Origin: Manganibacter manganicus
Lineage (GTDB): Bacteria > Pseudomonadota > Alphaproteobacteria > Rhizobiales > Rhizobiaceae
Direction: 5' to 3'
DNA: 64,000 bases
NCBI RefSeq assembly: GCF_002075885.1
Contig: NZ_MDET01000056.1
Location: 1-64,000 of the forward strand
The notes under the pieces are model-generated. The model did no database searches. It saw only the letters and a program-made list of their open reading frames with translations, and had not been told where the DNA came from. This document shows positions 43,380-52,691 of the stretch, piece after piece (the stretch's first letter is position 1; every line of letters starts with the position of its first letter). The translations under genes were made by a program, and so were the position numbers.

Positions 43380-44908
43380 GCTGCTTTTCCTTCTCCGCGA
43401 ACGATGGCACGCATGATCTTTTCCTGGCTGGCATCGGCCGTTGCCATTTCGCCAACAATCTGCCCTTCGTTCATGACGTAGATGCGGTCGGTGATGCCCA
43501 GCAGTTCAGGCATTTCAGACGAGATGACGAGGATCGCCTTCCCCTCCGCCGCCAGCCGGGCAATGATGGTGTAAATCTCGTATTTCGCGCCGACGTCGAT
43601 GCCGCGCGTCGGCTCATCGAGGATCAGTACCTGCGGGTTGGCAAACAGCCATTTCGACAGCACGACCTTCTGCTGGTTGCCTCCAGACAAATTGCCGGTC
43701 AATTGATAGACGCTGGAAGCGCGGATGTTCGTGGTCTTGCGATATTCGTTGGCGACATCGAGTTCGCGCAGATCATCGATCACGCGATGGCGCGATACAC
43801 CATGGAGATTGGCCAGCGTAATGTTGTGCTTGATGTGGTCGATCAGGTTGAGACCGTAGGTCTTGCGGTCCTCGGTAACATAGGCAACGCCCTGATCGAC
43901 AGCTCTGCCCACAGTCGACAAATTGATCGGCTTACCGCCCAGCTTTACTTCGCCGGTGATGTTGCGGCCATAGGACCGCCCGAACAGACTCATGGCGAAT
44001 TCGGTACGACCGGCACCCATCAGACCCGCAATGCCGACGACCTCGCCCCTGCGCACATCAAGAGCGATACCCTTGATGACCTGCCGGTCGGAATGGACCG
44101 GGTGAAAAACCGACCAGTTCTTCACCTCGAACACAACGTCGCCGATGTTCGGCTCGCGCGCCGGATAACGATCGTCCAATGCGCGGCCGACCATGGAGGT
44201 GATGATGCGATCCTCGGAAACATCTTTTTTTGCCAGCGTCTCGATGGTCTGGCCATCGCGAATAACCGTCACCTGATCGGCGACCCTGCTGATCTCGTTG
44301 AGCTTGTGCGAAATGAGGATCGAGGTCATCCCCTGCTTCTTGAATTCAAGCAGCAAATCGAGCAGGGCCTGGCTGTCCTTCTCTGAAAGGCTGGCCGTCG
44401 GCTCATCCAGAATCAGCAATTGCACCTGCTTGCTGAGCGCCTTGGCGATCTCGACCAGTTGCTGCTTGCCGACGCCGATATTGGTGATCAGCGTCTTCGG
44501 ATCCTCGTTGAGCCCGACCTTCTTGAGCAGCGCACGGGTGCGTGTCTCATTGGCATTCCAGTCGATGATACCGAATTTGGCCTGTTCGTTGCCGAGAAAG
44601 ATGTTTTCGGCAATCGACAGCATAGGCACCAGCGCCAGTTCCTGATGGATAATGACGATGCCGATACGCTCGCTGTCATGGATACCCTTGAACTGGCATT
44701 CCTGCCCGCGATAGATGATTTTGCCGTCATAGGTGCCCGCCGGATACACGCCCGACAGCACCTTCATCAGTGTCGATTTGCCGGCGCCGTTTTCACCGAC
44801 AATAGCATGGATATCACCTTCTTCGACGCGCAGATTGACATTCGACAGCGCCTTCACGCCGGGGAACGTCTTGGTGATGTCGCGCATCTCCAAAATCGTC
44901 GAGGACAT
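43376..44908 (-). CDS. gguA: Sugar ABC transporter ATP-binding protein GguA
   Basis: A 510-residue double ATPase typical of the carbohydrate CUT2 class. The first half has a full Walker A (GENGAGKSTLMKVLSG) and Walker B (LLILDEPTASLS), while the second half has a degenerate Walker A (GLMGAGRTEFAMSLFG) but a clear signature LSGGNQQKVVLSKWL and LILDEPTRGIDVGAK. That asymmetry is usual for CUT2. The start at 44908 has GGAGATAAC upstream; the longer frame to 44965 is unsupported. Confidence 0.95.
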   Translation of the reverse strand: MSSTILEMRDITKTFPGVKALSNVNLRVEEGDIHAIVGENGAGKSTLMKVLSGVYPAGTYDGKIIYRGQECQFKGIHDSERIGIVIIHQELALVPMLSIAENIFLGNEQAKFGIIDWNANETRTRALLKKVGLNEDPKTLITNIGVGKQQLVEIAKALSKQVQLLILDEPTASLSEKDSQALLDLLLEFKKQGMTSILISHKLNEISRVADQVTVIRDGQTIETLAKKDVSEDRIITSMVGRALDDRYPAREPNIGDVVFEVKNWSVFHPVHSDRQVIKGIALDVRRGEVVGIAGLMGAGRTEFAMSLFGRSYGRNITGEVKLGGKPINLSTVGRAVDQGVAYVTEDRKTYGLNLIDHIKHNITLANLHGVSRHRVIDDLRELDVANEYRKTTNIRASSVYQLTGNLSGGNQQKVVLSKWLFANPQVLILDEPTRGIDVGAKYEIYTIIARLAAEGKAILVISSEMPELLGITDRIYVMNEGQIVGEMATADASQEKIMRAIVRGEGKAA

Positions 44909-44949
44909 TGGGTTATCTCCGATGCCGAGACACTTCATGGGTAAGCGGA

Positions 44950-44983
44950 GCACAAGGGGCTCCAATTGCAGGTCCCCTTGTGC
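44950..44983 (-). terminator. Stem-loop between chvE and gguA
   Basis: GCACAAGGGG (44950-44959) and CCCCTTGTGC (44974-44983) form a perfect ten-base stem with a 14-base loop, right after the chvE stop. There is no T-run, so a role in protecting chvE mRNA or reducing read-through into gguAB is more likely than complete termination. Confidence 0.65.
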
Positions 44984-44992
44984 CGATAACGA

Positions 44993-46057
44993 TTACTTCA
45001 GATCTTCAGCTTTGATGTAACCGGAGTCGACGACGATTTCCTGATAGTTGGACTTGTCGACTTCGACCGGCTTCAGGAGGATCGACGGAACCACCTTAAC
45101 GTCATTGTTGTAGGTCTTCTCGTCGAGGCCTTCGGGCTTGTTGCCCGACAACACCGTGTCGACCAGTTCGACAGTGGACTTGGCCAGGTTGCGGGTATCC
45201 TTGAAGACGGTCGAATACTGCTCCCCGGCAATGATCGCCTTGACCGAAGCGGTTTCGGCGTCTTGACCGGTCACGATCGGCCATGGCTGGTCGGCGGTGC
45301 CGTAACCGACGGCACGCAACGAAGCGATGATGCCTCGCGACAGACCGTCATAGGGCGAGAGCACGCCATGGACGCGGCTGCCGTCCGAATAGTTGGCGGA
45401 CAGCAGATTGTCCATGCGCGCCTGGGCGGTAGCGGCCAGCCAGCGCAGCGTGCCGACCTTGTCCATGCCGGTCTGGCCAGACTTGATCTTGATCGAGCCG
45501 TCATCGATCAACGGCTGCAGCACGCTCATGGCGCCATTGTAGAAGAAGAACGCATTGTTGTCGTCGGGCGAGCCGCCGAACAGTTCCACGTTCCATGGCT
45601 TAACGTTCGGGAAGCGCTCCTTCAGGCCCTTGACGAGCGAATCGGCCTGGATCACGCCAACGCCGAAATTGTCGAAGGTGGTATAGTAGTCGACGTTGGG
45701 GGTCTTCTTGATCAGGCGGTCATAAGCGACGATGACGATCCCGGCATCATTGGCTTTCTGCAATGCGTCGGCCAAAGTGGTGCCATCGATGGAAGCGATG
45801 ATCAGGGCCTTCGGCCCCTTTGTGATCTCGTTTTCGAGTTGGCTGAGCTGGTTCGGAATGTCGTCCTGCGCATATTGCAGATCAACGGTATAGCCCTTCT
45901 CCTCAAGCTGCTTCTTGACGGCATTGCCGTCATTGATCCAACGCTGCGAAGTCTTGGTAGGCATAAGCACGCCGACAAGCCCCTTGTCCTCGGCATGGGC
46001 CGCATAGGTCGTGGCGGCAAAGCCGACCGCCAGTGCGGCGATGAGTGTCTTGAGCAT
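44993..46057 (-). CDS. chvE: Multiple sugar-binding periplasmic receptor ChvE
   Basis: A 354-residue periplasmic binding protein with a signal peptide (MLKTLIAALAVGFAATTYAAHA, cleavage about residue 22). The sugar-binding fold includes GVLMPTKTSQRWINDGNAVK, LIIASIDGTTLADALQ, VAYDRLIKKTPNVDYYTTFDN, and GQDAETASVKAIIAGEQYSTVFKDTR, all close to Agrobacterium ChvE. That protein feeds the GguAB transporter and also signals to VirA. A similar signalling role here is possible but no virA-like gene is in the window. Start 46057 is fixed by the signal peptide. Confidence 0.93.
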   Translation of the reverse strand: MLKTLIAALAVGFAATTYAAHAEDKGLVGVLMPTKTSQRWINDGNAVKKQLEEKGYTVDLQYAQDDIPNQLSQLENEITKGPKALIIASIDGTTLADALQKANDAGIVIVAYDRLIKKTPNVDYYTTFDNFGVGVIQADSLVKGLKERFPNVKPWNVELFGGSPDDNNAFFFYNGAMSVLQPLIDDGSIKIKSGQTGMDKVGTLRWLAATAQARMDNLLSANYSDGSRVHGVLSPYDGLSRGIIASLRAVGYGTADQPWPIVTGQDAETASVKAIIAGEQYSTVFKDTRNLAKSTVELVDTVLSGNKPEGLDEKTYNNDVKVVPSILLKPVEVDKSNYQEIVVDSGYIKAEDLK

Positions 46058-46360
46058 CTTCACGTCTGTGTCTCCCTGAGTGATGGGCACACGGCTCGCC
46101 TTGTCGGCGCCGCGTGGCCGGTTTGGCAACGCTGCGCGTCGCCGAGTCGTGTTGATCTGCGATGGTCCTCCCAACGGCCCGGAGCCAGAGGATTAAATCG
46201 ATACGATTGCGGCGTAGCGACTATCCGGCTTGCGGGTACGCAGACAATTGTTTGCCTTTGCCATAACTGTCAAATGCGATCTTCGCTGATTGCTATATCG
46301 AAAATGATATGGATAAAGCTCAATTGCAGAACCGGCGGCTTCCGCGAGAGGTGCAACAAA
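46058..46360. promoter_or_regulatory. Divergent gbpR/chvE control region
   Basis: This 300-base gap between divergent genes contains the palindrome ATATC-GAAAAT-GATAT (46295-46310), which fits the T-N11-A pattern of LysR-family sites. It lies about 50 bases before gbpR and 240 before chvE. It is a candidate GbpR operator. No other gene was seen here. Confidence 0.45.
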
Positions 46361-47338
46361 ATGATCAGAGCGGTCCAATTTCAGGGGGCGAAAAACCGGC
46401 ATAGCTCGGGCGAAGATCTTCTGCGCAGCGGTCTCAGCCTGCGCCATATGCGCATGATAGCGGCACTCGACGACAGCAGCAGGGTGAGCGCGGCCGCCCA
46501 GGTTCTGAATATCTCGCAACCCGCCGCATCGCGCATGATCGCAGAGATGGAGGCCATCCTCGGCGTGCCGTTATGCGAACGGCTGCCGCGCGGCATCACC
46601 ATGACGCCCTATGGCAAGGCGCTGGCGCGGCGTGCCCGCTCCGTCCTGCTCGAAATGCGCGAGGCAGACCGCGAAATCGCCGAACTGAAGGCCGGCAAGG
46701 GCGGCTCCGTATTTCTGGGCGCGGTCACCGCGCCGGCAATCGAGCTTGCCGTGCCGGCGATCCGCGAAATTCGTAAGCTCTATCCGCGTATCGAGATCAC
46801 CATGCAGGTCGAGACCTCGAACGTTCTGGCGCGCGAACTGCTTGCCAGCCGGCACGATTTCATCATCGCCCGCATTCCCGACGATCTCAATCCGCGCCTT
46901 TTCGAGAGCCGCGTCATCGGCATCGAAAAAGCCTGCCTGATCGTGCGCCGCGGCCACCCACTTCTTCAGAATGCGCCGGTACGCCTTCAGCAGACCGCAG
47001 CCTATGACTGGGTGTTCCAATCCGGCGGCTCGCCGCTGCGACAAGCCATGGAAGCGAATTTCATGAACCGCAATATTGCCTTGCCGGAGCGTGTCCTCAA
47101 CACATCCTCGCTGCTGTTGACACTGGTGATGGTGGCGCAATCGGATGCCATCGCGCCGGTGTCGATCCAGGTGGCACGGTTCATCCAGAGCCCGGAAGGG
47201 TTGATGGGCGCAATCGATATTTTGCCGACCGAGGTGGATATCGAGATCCGTCCCTACAGCCTTATTACGGTCAAGAACCGCGCACTTTCACCGGCAGCCA
47301 GAATGCTGCGCGATTTCATCATGAAAGAGGTGAGTTGA
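46361..47338 (+). CDS. gbpR: LysR-type regulator GbpR
   Basis: A 325-residue LysR protein, with the HTH at about residues 24-80 (LRHMRMIAALDDSSRVSAAA, SQPAASRMIAEMEAILGVPL) and a periplasmic-binding-like effector domain after it. Its divergence from chvE and the sequence match GbpR (galactose-binding protein regulator) of Agrobacterium, which controls chvE in response to sugars. GAGAGG precedes the ATG at 46361. The frame is open further upstream but without conservation. Confidence 0.9.
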   Translation: MIRAVQFQGAKNRHSSGEDLLRSGLSLRHMRMIAALDDSSRVSAAAQVLNISQPAASRMIAEMEAILGVPLCERLPRGITMTPYGKALARRARSVLLEMREADREIAELKAGKGGSVFLGAVTAPAIELAVPAIREIRKLYPRIEITMQVETSNVLARELLASRHDFIIARIPDDLNPRLFESRVIGIEKACLIVRRGHPLLQNAPVRLQQTAAYDWVFQSGGSPLRQAMEANFMNRNIALPERVLNTSSLLLTLVMVAQSDAIAPVSIQVARFIQSPEGLMGAIDILPTEVDIEIRPYSLITVKNRALSPAARMLRDFIMKEVS

Positions 47339-47343
47339 GACGT

Positions 47344-47417
47344 TGGAGCGGGTAGCGGGAATCGAACCCGCGCTAGAAGCTTGGGAAGCTCCTGTGATAC
47401 CATTTCACCATACCCGC
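47344..47417 (-). tRNA. tRNA-Gly (anticodon CCC)
   Basis: The minus strand folds as acceptor GCGGGTA/TACCCGC, anticodon stem GGAGC/GCTTC with loop TTCCCAA (anticodon CCC), T-arm GGTTCGATTCC, discriminator T and encoded CCA. It lies six bases after the gbpR stop, on the opposite strand. Confidence 0.94.
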
Positions 47418-47490
47418 GCTCCGTTTTGGTTAGCATGCCGGATGCGTCCTCGGCAATCGACAAAGCGCCGGATTTTTATGCGCGCAACTC

Positions 47491-48486
47491 TCATTCTGCT
47501 GCGGCTCCAACTGTATTGCGGCGCGCCGCAACCGTAATGACGCGGCGCGTTTTGAAAACGCTCCATTGCTGGTCAGCCAAGACACCGATCAGGATAACAC
47601 CGCCCATCACCGCAAAATTCAGCGATGAAGGAATTCCGAGCAGATTGACGAGATTCTGCAACTCCTGAAGCAGCACGGTGCCGAGCACCGCACCGATCAG
47701 CGAACCTTCGCCCCCCCGAAGCGAAAAGCCGCCAAGGACAGCCGCCGCAATGGCATAGAGTTCATAGAAATTGCCATGGCTGGCCGGCGAGATCGAGCGC
47801 GTGTACATGGCGAAATAGATGGCTGAAATCGCAGTCAGCACACCGCAGATGACATAGGCCGCCATGACCACGCGATCCGTGCGAATGCCGGAATATTTCG
47901 CCGCTTCCTCATTCTTGCCAATGGCATAAAGATAGCGGCCAAACACCGAGCGGTGCAGCACCACCCACATGATTGCGGCGATGATGATAAGTGCGATGAA
48001 GCTATTCGGGACACCCCAAGAGCGGCCGGCAGTAAGGAATTCAAGCGTTGGAAAGCTCTGCCCGAAGGCGAAACCGGCCGTGCCGTCGGCCGTATAGAAA
48101 CGCGCCACACCGCGATAGATCAGAAGCCCGCACAAGGTCACCACAAAGGGTTGCAGTTTCATGCGCGTGATAAGCCAGCCATGGACCAGACCGAGCACAG
48201 CGCCGAACACCAGAATGAGCGGCACCGCAACAGTCCATGCCATGCCGCGTGTGGCGACGAAATCGACAAACAGGACGCCGAAAAGCGCAACCAGCGATCC
48301 GACCGAAAGCTCGATACCGCCAGTAATGATAACGAAGGCTTGGCCGATGGCCAGCATCCCGAAAAGGCCGATCAGGTTTGAAGTGTTGGCCAGATTGATC
48401 GGCAAAAGAAAGCGCGGATTGATGAGCGCAACGACGGCGCCCACGACCAGGATCAAAAGAAGCAGGCCAAGGTCTTTCTTGCTCAT
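47491..48486 (-). CDS. CUT2 sugar ABC transporter permease
   Basis: A 331-residue RbsC-like permease with about nine membrane spans. It includes LFGMLAIGQAFVIITGGIELSVGSL, the coupling loop YAIGKNEEAAKYSGIRTDRV and IAAAVLGGFSLRGGEGSLIGAVLG. It is the last gene of a leftward operon (binding protein, ATPase, permease), and its ATG overlaps the ATPase stop by four bases. The sugar is not identifiable from sequence. Confidence 0.93.
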   Translation of the reverse strand: MSKKDLGLLLLILVVGAVVALINPRFLLPINLANTSNLIGLFGMLAIGQAFVIITGGIELSVGSLVALFGVLFVDFVATRGMAWTVAVPLILVFGAVLGLVHGWLITRMKLQPFVVTLCGLLIYRGVARFYTADGTAGFAFGQSFPTLEFLTAGRSWGVPNSFIALIIIAAIMWVVLHRSVFGRYLYAIGKNEEAAKYSGIRTDRVVMAAYVICGVLTAISAIYFAMYTRSISPASHGNFYELYAIAAAVLGGFSLRGGEGSLIGAVLGTVLLQELQNLVNLLGIPSSLNFAVMGGVILIGVLADQQWSVFKTRRVITVAARRNTVGAAAE

Positions 48487-50066
48487 GAAACGCTCCTGTC
48501 GGGTGCGCCGCGCTCGCCCAGCGTCTTGCCGACCGCGAGCAAAAGCACGTTTTCCTGATTGAACTGGTCTTTCTCCAGGATACCGGAAATGCGCCCTTCA
48601 TGCATGACGGCTATGCGGTCCGAAGCACCGATGACCTCTTCCATGTCACTCGAAATCATCAGCACGGCCACGCCCGCATCGGCCAAGGCGCCCATCAACG
48701 CGTAGATTTCGGCCTTGGCGCCAATATCGATGCCGCGCGTCGGTTCATCCAAAATGATGACTTTGGGCTTCATGGCCAGCCATTTGGCGAGCACAACCTT
48801 TTGCTGGTTTCCTCCCGACAGCGTGCCGGTACGCGTCTGGACTGAAGGCGCCTTGATTGCCAGGTCGGCCTTTTGTCGTTCCGCGGTCGCAGCCTCCATG
48901 CTGGCCGACACGAAATAGCGATGTGAATGGCCGCGAAGGTTCGGCAGCGAAATGTTCTCGGTGATTGGCAGGTCGAGGAGGACCCCCGTGAGTTTGCGGT
49001 CCTCCGGCACCAGAAAGATACCCTTCTTTACCGCATCGGCAGCAGAGCCGAGCATGAGCGGTTCGCCGTCAAGCGATACGCCGCCGCCATAACTGCGATC
49101 AATACCATACAGCACGCGCGCCAGTTCGGTGCGCCCGGAACCGACAAGGCCGGCAAGGCCGAGAATCTCGCCATAGCGCACGTCTATACGCAATTGGCGA
49201 TCGGGATGAGCCGCCGTGCGCAAGCCGTCCACAGCGAGCGCCACCTTGCCTGGCGTGCGGCCGGGGGTCTGGGTGCGCGCCTTCAGGGCGCGGCCGATCA
49301 TCAACTTGACCATCCGGTCGTGAGTGATCTCGGCCTTCGATAATGTGCCGGCAAGCGCACCATCGCGCAGCGCCACGACGCGGTCAGCAGCGCGCTCGAT
49401 TTCATGCAGGCGATGCGAGATGAAGATGACGGCTATACCAGAAGCCTTGAGCGAGGCGATGACGTCGAGCAGCTTTTCGGTTTCGGCCAGCGGCAAGCTC
49501 GATGTCGGCTCGTCGAGAATGACAAGGCGGGCATCGATGGACAATGCCTTGGCGATCTCGACCATCTGCTGCTGGGCGAGCGAAAGGTCAGCAACCGGCG
49601 CATCGGGCGAAAAATTGGCGCCGATGCGCTTGAGCAGAGGCTCGACCTGATTGCGAAGGCGATCGCGATCCACCAGCTTGAGAAAACCGGCTTTCAGCGG
49701 CTCGCGTCCGAGGAAAATATTTGCGGCAACATCGAGATTGTCGAACAGGTTGAGTTCCTGATGGACGAAGGCGATTCCGGCGCCAATGCTGGTTTCAACC
49801 GTCAACCGCTCATGCGATACATCATCGATGGCGATGGCGCCGCTATCGGGCGCGATGACGCCACCGAGAATTTTCATCAATGTGGACTTGCCGGCGCCGT
49901 TCTCGCCAACCAGACCGATCACTTCTCCGGCGCCTACCTCCATCGAGAACCCATCCAGGGCCGTGACGCCGGGATAGGTCTTGCGCACGTTCTGGAGACT
50001 GAGAAAGGTCGGAGCGGCAACCGCGTCCGAAACTTGGTCTGGAAGTTCCATCGCCCTGCCACGCAT
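48483..50066 (-). CDS. CUT2 sugar ABC transporter ATP-binding protein
   Basis: A 527-residue tandem ATPase. The first domain has GENGAGKSTLMKILGG, DLSLAQQQMVEIAKAL and LVILDEPTSSLP. The second has the degenerate GLVGSGRTELARVLYG, then LSGGNQQKVVLAKWLAMKPK and IILDEPTRGIDIGAK. The layout equals RbsA/GguA. The start is uncertain: 50066 and 50051 are both ATG, and the latter has CAGGGC just before it. It follows the binding-protein gene after a strong stem-loop. Confidence 0.92.
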   Translation of the reverse strand: MRGRAMELPDQVSDAVAAPTFLSLQNVRKTYPGVTALDGFSMEVGAGEVIGLVGENGAGKSTLMKILGGVIAPDSGAIAIDDVSHERLTVETSIGAGIAFVHQELNLFDNLDVAANIFLGREPLKAGFLKLVDRDRLRNQVEPLLKRIGANFSPDAPVADLSLAQQQMVEIAKALSIDARLVILDEPTSSLPLAETEKLLDVIASLKASGIAVIFISHRLHEIERAADRVVALRDGALAGTLSKAEITHDRMVKLMIGRALKARTQTPGRTPGKVALAVDGLRTAAHPDRQLRIDVRYGEILGLAGLVGSGRTELARVLYGIDRSYGGGVSLDGEPLMLGSAADAVKKGIFLVPEDRKLTGVLLDLPITENISLPNLRGHSHRYFVSASMEAATAERQKADLAIKAPSVQTRTGTLSGGNQQKVVLAKWLAMKPKVIILDEPTRGIDIGAKAEIYALMGALADAGVAVLMISSDMEEVIGASDRIAVMHEGRISGILEKDQFNQENVLLLAVGKTLGERGAPDRSVS

Positions 50067-50104
50067 TGACGCATAATTGCCGCTCTCCGTTGCCGGCAGC
50101 GGAG

Positions 50105-50133
50105 CAACCGGCACGGAGATCCCGTGCCGGTTG
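50105..50133 (-). terminator. Stem-loop after second binding-protein gene
   Basis: CAACCGGCACGG (50105-50116) pairs perfectly with CCGTGCCGGTTG (50122-50133) over a five-base loop, immediately 3' of the binding-protein stop. On the transcript it ends without a T-run, like the chvE stem-loop, which suggests mRNA stabilisation or partial termination. Confidence 0.7.
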
Positions 50134-50144
50134 TTATTCTACCA

Positions 50145-51107
50145 TCAATTGCCGGCCATGGCTTTCAGGTGGGCGGCATAGGCGTCAACATCATCTTTGC
50201 CGATGATCTTGGTTGGAATGATGAGCAACCCGTCGGCGGGAACAGCCGATTTGTCGCCCTTCACATAAGCCGCCATAAGCTTCATGCCCTGATAGGCCCA
50301 TTCGAAGGGTTGCTGCACCACGGTTGCCGCAATGGTGCCTTCCTTGACGCCGCCGAGCGTGATCGGATCGTCGTCGAAGCCCACCACCGTGATCTGGCCG
50401 AGTTTGCCGGCGTCACGCAGTGCTTCATAGATGCGCGGCGTATTGTAGGAATAGAAGCCGACCATGCAGTTGATCTCGGGATTGGCGACGAGCGTATCCT
50501 GCACGTTGGCCTTTGCGCGAGTTTGGTCGATATCGTCGCCGCGCACGTCGACCAGCGAAATCTTGGTACCCTCGAGCCCGTCCTTGAAGCCCTGGATGCG
50601 CTCTTTCGCGTTATCCGCGCCGAGCAGGCCGACATAGCCCATGCATTTGCCGCCATCCGGCATCGCTTTCTTGGCGATCTCAGCGGCCTGCTTGCCGGCA
50701 TCGACGTTAGACGAACCGACATAAGCCACGCGCTTTGATTTCGGCGCGTCGGAGTCGGTGGTGAAAAGTGCGGTCTCCGAGGCGATCTTGTTCAATCCAT
50801 CGGTCTGCGTCTTTGGATCGACAGCCGAAACCATGATCCCCTTGACGCCGGCGGTGACGAGATCGTCCATCAGTCGCTGCTGGATAGCGACGGAGGCTTG
50901 CGAGGGATATTTCAATTCCAGATTGAAATCAGGCAGTTCGCCCTGAGCCTTCTTCACCCCGGCTTCGGCGGCCTTCCAGAAGTCGGACGCGCCATTGACG
51001 ACGAAAGCCAGCGTGGGTTTGTCGTCCGCACTGGCGGGCGCAGCCATTGCCATGCCAAACAGCATCGCCGCCATGGCGGCCGTCGTGTTCCGTATCGCAG
51101 TTTTCAT
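50145..51107 (-). CDS. Periplasmic sugar-binding protein (RbsB family)
   Basis: A 320-residue type I periplasmic binding protein with a signal peptide (hydrophobic 8-25, ASA-D cleavage near residue 27). It has TLAFVVNGASDFWKAAEAGVKKA, GIMVSAVDPKTQTDGLNKIA, TDSDAPKSKRVAYVGSSNVDAGKQAA and VVGFDDDPITLGGVKEG, all typical of the RbsB group. It is first in a three-gene import operon divergent from a LacI-type regulator. The ligand cannot be named. Confidence 0.92.
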   Translation of the reverse strand: MKTAIRNTTAAMAAMLFGMAMAAPASADDKPTLAFVVNGASDFWKAAEAGVKKAQGELPDFNLELKYPSQASVAIQQRLMDDLVTAGVKGIMVSAVDPKTQTDGLNKIASETALFTTDSDAPKSKRVAYVGSSNVDAGKQAAEIAKKAMPDGGKCMGYVGLLGADNAKERIQGFKDGLEGTKISLVDVRGDDIDQTRAKANVQDTLVANPEINCMVGFYSYNTPRIYEALRDAGKLGQITVVGFDDDPITLGGVKEGTIAATVVQQPFEWAYQGMKLMAAYVKGDKSAVPADGLLIIPTKIIGKDDVDAYAAHLKAMAGN

Positions 51108-51521
51108 CGAAACCTCCCAAATTATTGCCCGCGAGTGGCGGGACTGAAGCGTAAAGCAACCCTTGCCGGCTCTGTCGTCCTTGTCCGGAAAGGTCTCCCC
51201 ACCCTTCCGTTTTCAGCGCCGGAGCGGAAAGTGTAGCGCGCGATTTTTTATTAGTAAAGATAATAGTCTGATAATTAAGATATGGCCCGATTCATAAATT
51301 CATGCTTCGCAGCCAACGATTGACCGCCACTTTGAAAATCCAAAAGTATCGCTGATAATTATTATAAATCATATGTTTAATATGGAGTTGCCATCCAAGA
51401 GAGATAACATGAACGAAATCGTATTCGAATTTATACGGAACTAATGGACATCATTAGCTAAGCCCGTATAAACTCTCTTCGTTCCAGCCTCGCCTGCTGA
51501 AATCCGGGAGACAATCGATCC
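51108..51521. promoter_or_regulatory. Divergent control region with long palindrome
   Basis: This AT-rich 414-base gap between the binding protein and the LacI-type regulator has no gene. It contains a nested inverted repeat: outer TTATACGG (51431-51438) with CCGTATAA (51464-51471), and inner CTAATG (51441-51446) with CATTAG (51452-51457). This is a strong operator or leader-hairpin candidate, about 50 bases before the regulator ATG. The DNA around 51240-51400 is markedly AT-rich, as promoters often are. Confidence 0.55.
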
Positions 51522-52625
51522 ATGGTCGCAAAGACCGCCGCCCACAGGACGGGCATCGCCGCAGCCGGTAAGACGCCGCTGGCGCCCGGCCGGCGCGTTA
51601 CCATGACGGATATCGCGCGCGCGGCCGGCTGTTCGCAGGCGACCGTTTCCTTCGTTCTCAACAATGCGCCGGGCATCAAGCTTTCGCAGCAGACGCGCAA
51701 GCGCGTGACGCAGGCGGCACAGGAACTCGGATACAGGCTGCCGGGAAGCAATGGCCATACCCGCGCCTCACCATCGACATTGCTCGACGGCGTAATCGGC
51801 TTTGCAGTCGATCAGCTGGCAACCAGCCCGGAGGCCGTCGTCGCCATCGAAGGCGTGCGGCAAGCGTCCTGGAACGCCGGCAATGTCGTTCTGGTGGCAC
51901 AGACCATGAGCGACGCAGTCATGGAGCCTCGCGCGCTTTCGACTCTCGCTGCGCAAGGCCCTTCCGCGTTGATCTATATGACGATCTTCACCCGCGAGAT
52001 CGTCGCTCCGCCGCAGCTCGCCGAACTCGGCATTCCGGTCATCCTGCTCAACTGCCATACCGCCGACTATGCCTTTCCGGCGGTGGTTCCAAGCGAGATC
52101 GCCGGTGGCCAAAACTCAACGCGCCATCTCATTCGGCATGGACACAGGCGCATCGCCACCATTACCGGCGAGCCGTGGATGCAGGCGGCGCAAGACCGCC
52201 TGAAAGGCTATCGCCGCGCACTCGCGACCGCCGACATTCCTTTCGATCCGGATCTGGTGATCGAGGGCGACTGGTCGGCAAGCGCCGGCTATGCGGCCAC
52301 CGCCAAGCTGCTTGCTCTCGACAACCCGCCAACGGCGATCTTCTGCCAGAACGACCGCACCGCGATCGGCTGTTACGAGGCGCTCAAGGAAGCGGGCTTG
52401 CGCATTCCGCGCGACATGTCGGTTATCGGCTATGACGACGAGGAAATCGCCCGACACCTCTTCCCCCCGCTCACCACCTCGGTGCTGCCGCATCTGGCGA
52501 TGGGACAATGGGCCGTCGAGCAACTCGAAACACCCATGCAGCCGGGCACGGGGCGGTATCCAATCACCAAACTGGAATGCTCGCTGGTGGAACGTGAATC
52601 GGTAGCGCGCGCCCACGCTCGATAG
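51522..52625 (+). CDS. LacI-family transcriptional regulator
   Basis: This 367-residue repressor has an N-terminal HTH preceded by about 25 residues: MTDIARAAGCSQATVSFVLN...GIKLSQQTRKRVTQAAQELGYRLP. The effector domain is sugar-binding-like, with FCQNDRTAIGCYEALKEAGLRIPRDMSVIGYDDEEIARHLFPPLTT. It probably represses the divergent three-gene sugar transporter and may control itself. If the ATG nearer the HTH (51603, MTDIARA) were used, the protein would lose 27 residues. Confidence 0.92.
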   Translation: MVAKTAAHRTGIAAAGKTPLAPGRRVTMTDIARAAGCSQATVSFVLNNAPGIKLSQQTRKRVTQAAQELGYRLPGSNGHTRASPSTLLDGVIGFAVDQLATSPEAVVAIEGVRQASWNAGNVVLVAQTMSDAVMEPRALSTLAAQGPSALIYMTIFTREIVAPPQLAELGIPVILLNCHTADYAFPAVVPSEIAGGQNSTRHLIRHGHRRIATITGEPWMQAAQDRLKGYRRALATADIPFDPDLVIEGDWSASAGYAATAKLLALDNPPTAIFCQNDRTAIGCYEALKEAGLRIPRDMSVIGYDDEEIARHLFPPLTTSVLPHLAMGQWAVEQLETPMQPGTGRYPITKLECSLVERESVARAHAR

Positions 52626-52691
52626 TTCCGCTTGAAGCCGGGCCGCCAAGTGCGTATCTCACGCACACAATCGGACTCACGGAGAAAGCCC

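Noticed and set aside
47343..47537. Plus-strand frame MERVAGIEPALEAWEAPVIP
   Set aside because: It is the antisense reading of tRNA-Gly(CCC); no ribosome site and no conserved part outside the tRNA.
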